In this document: positions 1-11,669 of the stretch, in pieces
How the letters are laid out: every line of letters begins with the position of its first letter
Position numbering within the stretch: the stretch's first letter is position 1
NCBI GenBank assembly: GCA_958299035.1
Contig: CATQJL010000001.1
Location: forward strand, 33,193,767 to 33,257,766
From: Cylicocyclus nassatus
Lineage: Eukaryota; Nematoda; Chromadorea; Rhabditida; Strongylidae
Direction: 5' to 3'
DNA: 64,000 nt
Made by a program: the position numbers and the translations under genes
Notes under the pieces: generated by a model
What the model saw: only the letters and a program-made list of their open reading frames with translations
Told to the model about the DNA's origin: nothing
The model's database searches: none

Positions 1-547
1 TTATTGAAAAAAAACTGAGATGTAAGAAAAACCTTGAAGGGCTGTATTCAATCGTGAAGGTCAATGCTTTTGCAATCATTGCTCACAATCTTTCGCTAGA
101 TAGCAGCGATCATTCACTTTAAAAAAGATTTTGAACATTGCGGGGGGAGATGGGATTTTTGCTAATTGTTAAAATTTTTTTGAGGTTATTGCTGAGCTTG
201 CAATTATTGTTTAGGAATAGGTACTTCAATGTGAATGCTATGAGTGTCCAAATGGCTTACACTGCACCGATGCCACAATCTTCTGCGGTTGAGATATCTA
301 CGCTAATTTTTTAGAATAAAATTGGAAGGTGATAAAGCGCATATCTTGATACCAAGCTTTATCTTATTTTATCCACTTTCGCCGTATCAGCATTATAACA
401 TCTTTGGCAAAAAATATTAGACATTCTAGTCTAGCGTTTTCTAATTATCCAGTGTTTCCAAAATGATTTTGATTTTTCAAAATTTTCAGAAATCACTATT
501 TCTTTACGATATGCAAAAATTTCTGCTCGATAATGAGAAATTTGCTT
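1..547. other. AT-rich intergenic DNA
   Basis: I see no coding exon, RNA gene or recognisable repeat terminus here. The stretch is AT-rich and ends where the inverted-repeat element at 548 begins. Confidence 0.5.
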
Positions 548-1000
548 ACAAGGGAAGCATGTTTAGTCGAAGAAGCCTTTTTTGATGCGTTGTATACCCT
601 ATTAAAGAGCATAAGACGCTGACTCCAAATATGCTTTCGAGGAGGAGTTATGAACCTTTATTGGAACAAAAAATTAAATGTGAATTCAGGGCAAAATGAG
701 TTGCTACAATCTTCCTAGTCCTTGGATAAAGCAACCAAGTGTGACATACTTTTTTTTCTAAGAGTTTTATTCAATAAGAGGCTCTGATAATCATCACTGC
801 TACGCTCAAGCGTTAGAGAAATCTTAGGACGATTTTTGTCCTTTATGTACATGTATTGCTCTAATAAAAGGTCATAACTCCTCAAATGCCCACAAACGTT
901 TCGCAGATGAGGAAGGCAGATTTGAAACCAGCTTTCGTGCTCTTCGTTATGGTATACATTCCATTTAAAAAGGCCACTTTGACTGAACATGGTTCCTTGT
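548..1000. mobile_element. Foldback MITE, family A (ACAAGGGAA ends)
   Basis: The left end reads ACAAGGGAAGCATG followed by TAGTCGAAG, and the right end reads as the reverse complement (AAGGCCACTTTGACTGAACA, then CCTTGT). The inner parts also pair: the left AAGACGCTGACTCCAAATATG corresponds to GGCAGATTTGAAACCAGC on the right. Similar termini occur at about 17780, 35551 and 50273, and single ends near 7500, 36718 and 46148, so this is a dispersed non-autonomous family. No transposase is seen. The target duplication could not be resolved. Confidence 0.6.
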
Positions 1001-4000
1001 TAGAGCAGATTGGATTTCTGCGCATTTTAGCTTTCATAAATTTATGGAGTAGCTTTGAATACGACGACACGTAAAGAAATGAGCCTGCTAACAATTTTCT
1101 GGCTCTAATAATCAACCTCAACAAAGTTTGCCAGATTGTTATAGTATTAAGGACTATATACTCGAAAATTAGAAGTCTTCAAAGATTTTGGGCATGCCAT
1201 ATTATGACACAACAAATTTAATAATTGTACTTTCAGTGTTGCTGGAAAAATCTGCTTCCCTGATTTGACAGTCCACCCGCTCTGCCACTGCATAACAAAA
1301 TTGAATTCAACAGTTCTAAAAATAAATCATCCAAGAAGAATATCGAATAGCTAGTATTCGCAATGATATTCACAGTGAATCATTTATAAGTCGCATTAAT
1401 AGGATTATGAGACATCTTGGAATGATACAAAAATTGCTGAAGGAAATGACCACTGAAACGACTTTGACGGTATAAATGACAAAGCATGGTTAAAAGAACC
1501 CTTATTACACGTATAATACCACTACTTATCACTTGTCTTTTCCAAAGTGACGTTTTTAGAAGCAACATGCACTGATAAGAGTTCACATATGCAATGAGCG
1601 GACGTTTTCAGCAACAAAAAAAAAATCTGCACGGAATCGCACGCTATCTTGGCAATTCCTTTTGTGACAGAGGCTTTCAATGAATGTGATTACGGCATTT
1701 TACGGCATTTAGTTTTCTAATTCAGTTGTATGCAATGAATTTAGTATCATGGCCTCTACAAGTGGCGGGAATAGACTGGAAAGAGCAAGGGGGCCGAGTG
1801 TAGATTTTGATTTATACAAATGCGGAAAAAAACAAATGTTGGGTGATTTTATTGAGCCATTGAGACGACTGTAGCCAATTTTGGAGGAAACATTTTGTGA
1901 GTTTGTAACTCAAATTTCAAAAGCTAGTGTCATTTCTGAGCAGCAAGCGTCCAAAAGCTGCCAAATTCTGGAATTCATAAATTATGTAAAGAAATATATG
2001 GTTATACCTACACCATTTTGTAGCCTCCCATCCTCTTTTTCAAACAAGATAGAGCCACAAAAACTATCAAAAATTCTGGGGATTGCTAGATTGCTGCAAG
2101 TTGTTTCTTAAAAAATTTTGCGCCACACTAACTTAAAAATACAAAGTTTTATGATAATCGTTTTGTCAACATCAAGACCTCATTTGTTTTGTCGACGTAA
2201 CCTCTGAGGCACTTAGTAGAAAAGTGGCTAGGGCTTAGGTTGTGTTCTTTTCGAAAAAAATAATCAACAATAAAAGTAGTTTGCGAGATTTATGAGAAGC
2301 TTGATTTGAATAACTTGGCTGTTAAAGGTTGAATAACTCCAATCATCCCATAAACTACCAGCGTAACTGAATTGATTAAGTAAAGTGCATGGCTCGAGCC
2401 GTTATGAGACTGCTGCGAGGTATGTAATTGAAAGCGGAGATTTTGCTCTGCTTTGGGGGCAGAAAAGCCAAAGAAAAATTCCCAAACATTTCAGTACTCA
2501 TAAAATGAATGTTATGCAAAGAAGTGTTGAAGTAGATATTGACGGCTTTGTTGTAGTAGGGTTAAAGTAGAGTGGAGATTACGATCACAGTGTTTGTTTT
2601 ATCGGATGGCAACATGTTTTTCTATACTAAAATATGGCGGAGTTTACCTCCCGCTATAAAATGAGGTAAAAAAGCAGTGTGATTGAGGTGCTGTGCCGAC
2701 GATGCTCACTGTCAACAACGACATCGTTTGCGTGAGAACCGGTTCAGAAAACAATAAAATTCCTGATTTTGAGAGGAATTAGGTCAATGCCGTTGTTTAT
2801 AATGTTTCTCTCTTTATTTGGAGCAACAATTTAGGAATGCATAATTGAGAGATTGTGGTAGAATGCAGTGGGAGATCTTCATGAGACGCAAAAGAATGCT
2901 TTGGCATCTAGAGTTGTCTCTAAAGGCATCTCTTTGTGGTTTTTTCTGACATATACTTGAGTTTGCAGTGCTCCCTCTTTGACAATCTATCGAGCTGGCC
3001 TGTAAACGCTGAATATCAATTTTGTTCGAGTTTTTATTTTGCAGAATTCAGTTTATTATTTAAGGGCTTGAGGGGTTAATCAGCCTGCAGCATAGTTGTC
3101 AGTTCCAAATTACTAAAGAAACTCCACAATTTCCATTGCTGTTGTCTCCTTAAACAAATTTTGTGAATTATCTAGAATTTCGTGAATTTGGCCTGAATTC
3201 GATGAAACGATTTCGAATAATCACTAAATGCTTTGTGCAGAAGCTTTTTTTTTTTGATTTTTGAAGCATATTCTAGGCTATGAACTTGCCAGGAATTAAT
3301 GTACTAGTAAATCTCTGGAAGTTATGTCCAAGCAACTTAACTCAGTGAGACGGTATTGTCGTGATAAATACGTCGCAACAACTCAGATCAAAGCTTCAAA
3401 ATTCTAACAAACGTTCTAAATTGCCAGATTCCCAGCGGTCCAGTGATGTTTTCAGTTTCTTATAATAACCTGTTCAAGAGAAGTTATAGCATTTCGATTT
3501 TTTAATGATGAAAGCGCAGCAACGAAAAAATTTATAGCGACCCGGTTTTTCCCATGATTTAGCAGTGCTGTTATACGCCGGTTGCTGCATGAGTTTCGCA
3601 ACAAAAAAAAATTCTAATAAATTCGTTTTCAACAAAATCGTTGTGTGCAACGTACATAAACGAGAAGAGACTACATACTTAGGGACAGTGCTTCAATCAA
3701 AGATCACTGTCTGCAAACAAAAGCGATAGGTTGCTCAAGAGGGAAACTATATTGTGCTTTTTCAAATTTTGGTCGCCAAAATGAAGTTCCAATATGTGGA
3801 ATCTGGTTTTGGCCAACATTTATGTTCTATTCATTTTGAACTAAAAAAATTTAGTGCTGATCCTATGCCTTTACGAAGTTAAGTACGAAATAGTTAAGTA
3901 CAAACTTACAATCAATGATGTGCACTTAGTTCTTCAAATCAACTCTCTACTATACGGTATAAACTGGATTTAGTATGTCCTACAAATAGTTGTATGATTC

Positions 4001-5228
4001 GGTTAATGGTCTCAGACAACTTCCAATTTTATAATTCTTGCCTCTGAACTTAGGCGTTGACCTAATGCAAAGTATTATTGAAAAAATGTAATCGAGAGGG
4101 TGTCGTGGGCATTAGCAGCAGTACAGCACCAATGGTTCCAGAGATTATTGAGTTGTCATTAAAGTAAATTCCTTTTTCACATAATATTCAAGCTGTTTTT
4201 GTTTTCCTAGTACACTTAGGGCATCATTCGTTAGAACAGATAAAGCTCTACATAATGGCCTTCAAGAATACGCTTAAGTCGCAGTCCAGGTAAAGTTTGA
4301 AGTCAAAATCGAAATAAATGTTGTCACCTGAAAATTGCGTTTTTGCGAGAAAAATACTGCGGGTCTTCAACTTGGTCATTACACTAGGCACATATTGGTA
4401 CTCAAATATGTCTTAATTGGATTTTTTTCTACGCATAGAAAGCGAGAAGAAAGATTGTTTAAATATGGCAAGCTGCGCCCCTAGCCCCTCAGACATATGT
4501 CATTGTATATGACAAGCTTTACTAAGTATAACTTCAAAACTTCATCCCTGTATGTGCTCCTATGGTTGAGAATTACAAGTTTTACCTAGAAAAACCCGGA
4601 AAAATGGCGCTTTGGCATTTTTAAGCCATTTTTATTTCTCAGTTTTGAGCCCCAAAAAATCCACCAAATACATATTTGGTTATTAGTATGTGTCTACTAG
4701 TAAAGACCAAGTAGGAGGTCCGTAGGAATTTTCGAAAGGAGATCCGACTTTAGAGTAGCTGATTTTGATTTTCGACTCCAAATTCTATCTCTATTACGAC
4801 CAAATGGATTTGGTGGTCTTTTTGCAGCGCTTGCTCCGCTCTGTCGAATGGTACCCCAGACACCTTAATTTGCTTCAAAACGGATTTTACTTCTGGGACA
4901 ATCTAATATTGTACCGCTGCGTGAAAATGGAGCCTTCCGTTTTTGTCTGACCGCCAGCTTGAACGAAAACGAAGAATTTTACTTTGAGCAACGATGCTTG
5001 AACTATTTGCTCGCAGCTGAATCATAATTAATTTGGCGAATAATTTTTCAGTAAATTTCCGCTGCGAACACTTTAAGGTGTAGAAAGTAAAGTCTATTTG
5101 TCGTTAGGTCACTATCGATAGAGACTGAAAACCATTCCAATTTTCAGATAATGGGTTCTATTGCATGTTTAGGATCAGTGATTATGTATGTTCTGGATAC
5201 ATGTGAGTTCCTTCTCTCAGACTCAAGG
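1001..5228. other. Gene-poor AT-rich stretch
   Basis: More than 4 kb without any exon I can defend. The open frames are short (at most about 76 codons), lack convincing splice sites and do not resemble any known family. No long inverted repeat or transposase motif was recognised. Confidence 0.5.
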
Positions 5229-6037
5229 TGTCGCGGCTCGCGATCGACCGCTCCTCACAGCATGTGGCGAGGAGCACCGTGTTGCCGCGCAGTTCGGTCG
5301 TGAGCGCGGTCACAGCGCTTTACGGCGGCTACCTTGTTCGCTTCCGGACCACTACGTAGGCACGCCCCCAGCCACCGCTATAAATAGCGCGTACGCGCGC
5401 CATTGCGGCCTCTCTCGTCTTATCATCTTACTACTATCGTCGTGCCGCTTTCATTATTGATTGATTGGGTTTCCACGATATCGCCGTCGTGTCTACGTCG
5501 CCGTGCCTCGCGCGTTTGTATGGATTGTCGACGGATCGTTTGGATGTACGCGCGAGGATAGAATTCTAAGACGACAAACATGACGAAGCGCCTTGGTCGC
5601 GCAGGACTCGTTGGGAGCTTGGTTCGACGTAGCTGGTTAACATCATGGGGTCGGTGTTGCCGTGCCATCGCTGCTCCCTTGGCGGTTAGCGCGGCCGGCC
5701 TGTGGGTAGCTCTCTTGGAAGTCGGGAGAGAGTGAGAGTGTGTTAGTGTGTGAGTGTGAGTAAGTTAAGTCCCCATCGGTAGCCCGGGGTAGAGCTTAAC
5801 TCTTCCCGTGCTAAGTATGTTTTAAATTTATTATGTCTTATGTTTTTTCGTGTATTTTTCGCATATTTAGTTTAGTAAATCTATGTATATTTATGTCTTG
5901 CGTGCAGAGTAGGCGTAACGCGCCGTTGTGGGCGAGGGCCCACCCCCGAAACTGCGGATGTCCCTTGGGGACGGGAGCTGAGGCGCAAGGCAGTCGAGCT
6001 CTAGGCGAAGGGGCGCAGAGCTCACCAAGCCGCAACA
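5229..6037 (+). mobile_element. Solo LTR of an LTR retrotransposon
   Basis: An 809-bp GC-rich island in AT-rich DNA begins TGTCGCGG and ends CCGCAACA. These are near-perfect short inverted termini of the TG...CA type. It is flanked on both sides by the 5-bp direct repeat CAAGG (5224-5228 and 6038-6042), as expected for integrase-mediated insertion. A TATA box lies 150 bp in, matching the U3 promoter of an LTR. No internal gag-pol sequence follows, so it is most simply a solo LTR left by LTR-LTR recombination. The superfamily (BEL/Pao or Gypsy) cannot be decided from the LTR alone. Confidence 0.75.
5379..5387 (+). promoter_or_regulatory. TATA box of the solo LTR
   Basis: TATAAATAG is embedded in GC-rich sequence inside the LTR, followed about 30 bp later by a pyrimidine-rich stretch (CTCTCTCGTCTTATC) suitable as a start site. 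It may still drive transcription rightwards. Confidence 0.55.
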
Positions 6038-6336
6038 CAAGGTTTACCTCGCGCGATTCGGCCAAATCGCGATTTGCAGGCTACCTGGAAATTTGCCAGA
6101 TGTCTTCAAATTTATCGTGCAATTCTCCAATAGGCGCTTAGATTCTGTAACTTGTTGCAAACAGATTAAGTTCTGCTCAAACAAAGCGCTCTGGCTTTAA
6201 TTATGAACAGTCGTTTTGATACTAAATCACACAGCGACTGGAATCGCGTGAAGTATGCCTTAGGCCTTATGGAATTAGCTTTGTTCAAGCCACTAATGAT
6301 AGAGATGATCCTCCTTTCTTCAAATAATAAATTATA

Positions 6337-7116
6337 AGGTTGGCTTGAAAGTTCTCGGATTTTTAGACAAGATCTGCTATTTCTCGAAACTTAATGCATG
6401 TAGATGCGACAGAGGTAGCATTCAAATACAGATAAGTTTACATTAGACTCGCAGTTTACATCACACTCGTATGTATACCGTTTCTGGATTTCTTCCTCAT
6501 TTAGGAATCGAGAACACGAAAATTTTTATGTTTGTACAGAAACGAAGCTGTGCTGTTTTCACTCATGTAATTGTATAGTACAAGCCCTTAAAAGTAGAAC
6601 CATAAATTTTTCAGCTTTCTACAGGCCCTAGAAATCACCAAATTGAACTTTCCTCACTCGGGTGTTCCATGGTGGAACCAGTATTTCTCGAAAACTGAGG
6701 CCTGTAGAAAGTTGAAAATTTATGGTTCTACTTCTAAGGGCTTGTACTATACAATTACATGAGTGGAAACAGCGTAGCTTGTTTTTATATAAACAAGAAA
6801 ATTTACGTTTGCTCGAATTTTAGATGAGGAAAAAATACACCAATGTTACACACGGGTGTCTGATGTGGTGTGCAATCTGTATATGCAACTTGGAAATCCG
6901 TAGGATTTATTTGACAAAGATATGAATTTTTCTCAATTTTTCGAGCCTTCATACGACTCAGATTCTGGATGCAGACTTACGCGCTGGGTCGAAGTTGATG
7001 CGAACTTTTGCATACCATCTTGTAGAGCTTGCTTTGCTTTATCGAAAGGTATCTCTGTCGGATGTACATGCTTCAAATTTCGTCTAAAAATGTCCGAGAA
7101 CTTTCGAGCCAACCTA
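6337..7116. mobile_element. mariner-like MITE with internal hairpin
   Basis: The left end AGGTTGGCTTGAAAGTTCTC pairs with the right end GAGAACTTTCGAGCCAACCT, and TA/AT-rich targets flank both ends, typical of mariner elements. In the middle, arms at about 6545-6650 and 6695-6785 form a second long inverted repeat (shared words TAGAACCATAAATTTT and AAGCCCTTA). There is no transposase motif, so it is non-autonomous. Confidence 0.7.
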
Positions 7117-7892
7117 ATAGTTGATTTGAACTACTCATATGTAAAATTTGCAAAATTCTCAAAAGAGCCCAACTTACAGGCAAAGATTACTTGGTAACCT
7201 TCTGAAATTAAGTACACCATTAAATGCATCTTGAAGAACTGAGCTCTTCCTAAAAAACTCATGTACATTTATTGCCACCAACGTTTACACTATTTTGATG
7301 ACAGGATTCGCCAATATCGGTACAACGTTCACTACCACTACAGAAGAGTGTCCACATAAAACTTTACATTAAGCTCAGGAAAAGTGTTCTCTATATGTCA
7401 GAGGCTAAAGAGGCTGGATAATGACGACTTTGACTGCCCGGATTTGTTAAATTAATACGGAAAAGTCCACAAATTTGTTCAAAGAGTCATACAGCAGACG
7501 ATGGACAAAGATTTGGAATCAGCGTTTCAAGACGCGTGTAGTGGTATACATTTCAATGCAAAAAGCTACTGTCACCAAGTATCTTTTCTTTGCTAGGCAA
7601 ATTTTTGGAGTTCGGCTTCATCAAGTTCTTTGAAAGCTATGAAGTCTGGGATTTATACATAATTAGAATGCCTTGCTCTACCGGAGGGTGGCCAACGTAT
7701 CCTTCGTTTATGATATTGTATTTATATGGATGATGTTCTAAAATAGGAGCAGAACGTTGCACCCACCCTTATCATCCGGTCATCTTTATCAAACCCTTTC
7801 GTAATTCAAATTTTTTGCAAACTCAAACAAAGAACCTGTTTTATTTCAGTATGCGCATAAGGCCATCTTTGGGCTCTGTCTACGAAATTTAA
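7117..7892. other. Non-coding stretch with a family A fragment
   Basis: No gene was seen. Around 7500-7600 there is a lone right-hand half of family A (GGAATCAGCGTTTCAAGACG, then CACCAAGTATC), without a matching left end. Confidence 0.4.
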
Positions 7893-8217
7893 AGGGCACC
7901 GTCCACCCGAAATGGAGGTTGGCGAGATTATGATGGCATACTAGTGTGGGCCCCCCTACTAGACAAACCTCCAAGCTTCGCCGCAAAAGACTGCTTCTGG
8001 AGCGAGAAATCCGCTCCGGAAGTACAAAGTAGGCGGGGCGGCCCCGGTCGCCCCGCCCACTTGCATGCTTTATCTCGCCTGCGCTTGTTGCAGAGGTTTC
8101 TCGAAACGGATTTTTGGAGGTTTTGCGGATTTTCGACTCCATATTCGGAATCAGGGCTTTCAAAAGGCTTGAAGGCGACAAAAACATTGAACTCGAGATT
8201 TTGGGTGGACGGTGCCT
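7893..8217. mobile_element. piggyBac-like MITE (TTAA-flanked)
   Basis: A 325-bp element with inverted ends AGGGCACCGTCCACCC at left and GGGTGGACGGTGCCT at right, directly flanked on both sides by TTAA (7889-7892 and 8218-8221), the target used by piggyBac transposases. The interior is GC-rich and has no transposase. A related single end (AAGGCACCGTCCACCCT) lies near 46753. Confidence 0.75.
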
Positions 8218-8221
8218 TTAA

Positions 8222-9018
8222 CGTGAAAGTATTCATCGATGTATTCCGTCCGGAAAAAAAATCGAGGATAACTATGCGAACATTTGCAAGAATAACGGTG
8301 TAGGAAAGTGGCAAATAAGTAAGCTTGAATGTTCGTGGTAATAGTATAAGGTGCCTGTTTTCATTAGAAAATCGAAAACTCAAATGAGCCTCAATTTGAA
8401 TTAATTTAATTCCATATTCTGTGCCATTTGATGATCAGAGTAGCCACTACCGAATTAAACATGTTAAATTTGAATCATGTTATAAGAGAACTTTCCTTAG
8501 ATTCTGTCCTTTATGAAATCAGTCTTAAAGACAAAACCAGCTGGCCCGATTAAGCGTTTGTGCAAGAAGCAACCCATAAAAATCTGCCGAAGTCTTCTCT
8601 CACAACTTGGTCCCCGATAACGGAAGAGTTGCATGGTTTACATGGCGTCGAGGTGAGAAAAAAAACAACGGACATCCATCAGCAAACAAACGCCACGGAC
8701 CAAGTGATCAGCGGACATGTGGAAGATTTCGCGTGGGAAGAAGAAGGACATCTATCATTCATCTCTGATAGTGTGGGAAAAGTAAAGAATTCATGAGAAG
8801 CAATAAGGGTGCAGGGCTTTTCGCACGATCATAATTCTTTCCGCGCAGGACCGCCGTAGCGCGCGACACACCCTGCGGCGGCTTTTGCCTAAGCGAAGCT
8901 AGGGGAGGAAAGAGTTGCGGCGTGTGTGACGTGTTGAGACAAGTCAAAATCAGGGTAGCGCTGGGTACCGTCCGTGCGAAAAGACCGTCTCCCAATCAAT
9001 AATTCTAAGGACTTGTAG
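8222..9018. other. Non-coding stretch with a small inverted repeat
   Basis: An open frame at 8560-8796 (+, 78 codons) has no recognised domain. Sequences GGCTTTTCGCACG (about 8816) and CGTGCGAAAAGAC (about 8975) form inverted ends of a possible 170-bp MITE, with a GC-rich interior. No clear target duplication was found. Confidence 0.35.
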
Positions 9019-9989
9019 CAGAGCCCGGCGGGGTGGCGCTTTCAGCTGGATATCGTTTTTGGCCCGAAAAAGCAAAGGGGAAGTCGTATTTTGGGGTCCG
9101 GGGCGAAGCCCCGGATCCTAAAATACGACTTCCCCTTTGTTTACCGATAAATAATGCACATATCATTCTTTATTCATCATTCCTTGTTGATGCAACTGTC
9201 CTATGAACTTAGATTCCAGCAATGTGAAGATTCTGTGCTTCGATCGCTAGCCTGCCCGCAGGCGGGAATTCAAATCGCAGTTCTTGTAAGAGGAAAATAA
9301 CAAAATAGGCTCGTTTTCAATGCACAAGTAACGATATGACACCAAATTTGCTGTATTGTTGGAGGACCATGAGCACAAAAAAAGTATGAAGAATTATGAG
9401 AAACTTATGTGAATTTAAAAAATAGTAAGTGTTTTTCGAAATTAGGTGGCTCCCGCGCCACCTGGGGTGGCTCCCTGCTTCCCCTCACATAATTTCCCGG
9501 ATTTCTTTACATAAATGTGGACTAGGTCGAGAGTATTACTATATGTTCAAATTCGCTTCCAAAACCACCAGGGCACCTGCTTCGATACAGTCCCAAATAG
9601 GGTTCACAGCGTTATGATCGGCTCGGGAAGCGCGCTCCAATTGCAGTCGGTTATTGTAAATTGTAAAGTTTCGCAGCTGACTAATAAATGAGTAGTATCT
9701 TAGATATATAAACGTCAAAGTTTGTGCAAATCTTGACCCTATGTTTTTTTATAGATTCCTTTGCGGATGAACCCATTGAGCTGAAACCTTGATGACCCGG
9801 GCTGAACCAGGAAAGCCAGGTAGTACTACTATAATAAGCGCTGAGGCCGCCCATCTTATTATTTGTGTATATCTGTTTGTCAGGGACTTACGCGGGTCAA
9901 AAATAGGGTCAAAGGGGAAGTCGTAAATTTTGGCTTCAAAGAGGATATCGTTTTCAAAATTATGAAATGCCACCTCCTGCAGGGCCCTG
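9019..9989. mobile_element. Non-autonomous hAT-type element, 971 bp
   Basis: The left end CAGAGCCCGGCGGGG and the right end CTCCTGCAGGGCCCTG form imperfect inverted repeats. The 8-bp sequence ACTTGTAG is repeated immediately outside (9011-9018 and 9990-9997), as for hAT transposons. A perfect-looking stem lies just inside the left end (about 9075-9141, arms AAAGGGGAAGTCGTATTTT and its complement). The subterminal words GATATCGTTTT and AAAGGGGAA recur near the ends of the 3.9-kb element at 38150-42051, so both belong to one lineage. Confidence 0.8.
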
Positions 9990-9997
9990 ACTTGTAG

Positions 9998-10667
9998 TAA
10001 TTGTTTGTACATAGGACATGCACCAAAAGTTTCAACTTTTCCTTCAATCTCACAGAATATTTGCATGTTTATTTGATGCACTTTCTATAAATTTTGAAGC
10101 AAAAAAGACCCGCATGTTACATCAATACAAATATGAGAAGAAACTGAAGTCTTTTTTATAGCTGTTTCTTTATTCTTTATGTATTGATCGAATTTATTCC
10201 TTGTTTTGACCAACTTTTAAGAGAAGGCATTCTAAACGCCAATACAATTTCAATAAATTGAAACGCCTAGTTGATAAGCAAAATTTCGAAGGACTTCATT
10301 TACATAAATCGCTCCATCAGTATTCGTTCAATCTCTCAGAGGCGCAATGAAAAGTTTGAAGATAAATTCCATTTTGATTTCTGAGCCGATTACAGCTCTC
10401 ACTTCTTTTTTACTTAGAACATAGCAAAAACTGGACCACAGCTTTCCAGGAGAAGTTAAACCAGTTCATAAGACCACACCCCTATAGAGTATCACAGTTC
10501 AGAGCCTATCCGTCTTCCATCAAAACGAATAATTGACGAGGACAAAGACGACAAAGTGTGTTCTCACACATTCATTGCTTCCGTTACGATGATTCAATTG
10601 TTAAAATGTTCACAAAACAAACGAACTTGATGAATAGAAGCAATCAGGGAAGCACGCAGGTGTCGGT
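9998..10667. other. Non-coding stretch
   Basis: AT-rich DNA with no supported exon or repeat terminus. It ends where the duplicated segment begins. Confidence 0.4.
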
Positions 10668-11669
10668 GTCCATCACAGCTGTCCCTCCTCTTGGCGCGAG
10701 TTGCAAAGCTCGCTGGAGGACAGTGACCCCTGACGACCGCTTCCAGCAGGTTGTACCCTGCAACCTCTTCCCCTCCCCCCCCCCCCTTTCCATGTGTTTA
10801 TAGTAAAGAATAAATATCAATATATTAGACTTATGAAAATGCCCCCTATTCATCAAGTAAAGGCAAGGAAAGCCTTTATCCTGACATGGAGGTCCCGGGA
10901 AGCTTTGAATTTACCCCTCCCTCCCTCTTTTTTATTTTCAAAAAAATTTTTTTTAAGATTTTTTACCCCTTAATTTTTAGAATCTAAAAATTACTTTTGA
11001 AAAGAGAATTAATTTTTTCTTGGGCAAATTACCCCCCCCCCTTTTCCCTCTTCATCGCCACGGAACCGTCGACGTGCACCAACGAACGAATTAGTGAGTA
11101 TTTTTTCTTACGCACATCACATTGTTCTATCAAAATAATGTCTAATCCTTTCAGAAATTAAAGTATGTACATAATACCCATAATTTTTTTCTCTTTCATT
11201 TTGCAGCAGCAAAATTTTTGAAACCGTAATTTATTTACCTCTTCCACTTCTTTTTTATAAATGTCATCCGTGTTTTACCGAGAGCCGAGATTCTCAAAAA
11301 CTTTCATTTTTCTTTTTTAGTTTTTTAGGGTTTATGTAATAAACAAAATCCATAAATACTCTTCAGACTTTAATCTTGTTCGCTTAGCTAGCTCAAAATG
11401 AAACCTAAGGTATACCTAAGCCCCACATAAATATTTTTATTTTTGTTAGGCGCTTCCATAAATCAAATCGCTATTACACCTAGCGTAATTTTTTACTTTT
11501 CCATCCAAAACACTTCGTTCTTGCGTGACCCTCTATCGCTGCACTTGCCGTTTAGTCAAAGCAACTGTTATAAGCATTAAACAAAGCAAATAAGGCGACG
11601 CGCATTACATAGAATATTTATGACATCCCCCCACTATTTTCCAATGGCTGGGACCCCACAAACTGTGGC

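Noticed and set aside
5188..6141. Several GC-rich open frames of 75-102 codons
   Set aside because: They lie inside the solo LTR on both strands; open frames are expected in GC-rich non-coding DNA.
8560..8796. 78-codon plus frame as a possible transposase fragment
   Set aside because: No DDE-type, zinc-finger or hAT dimerisation motif is visible and there is no splice support.
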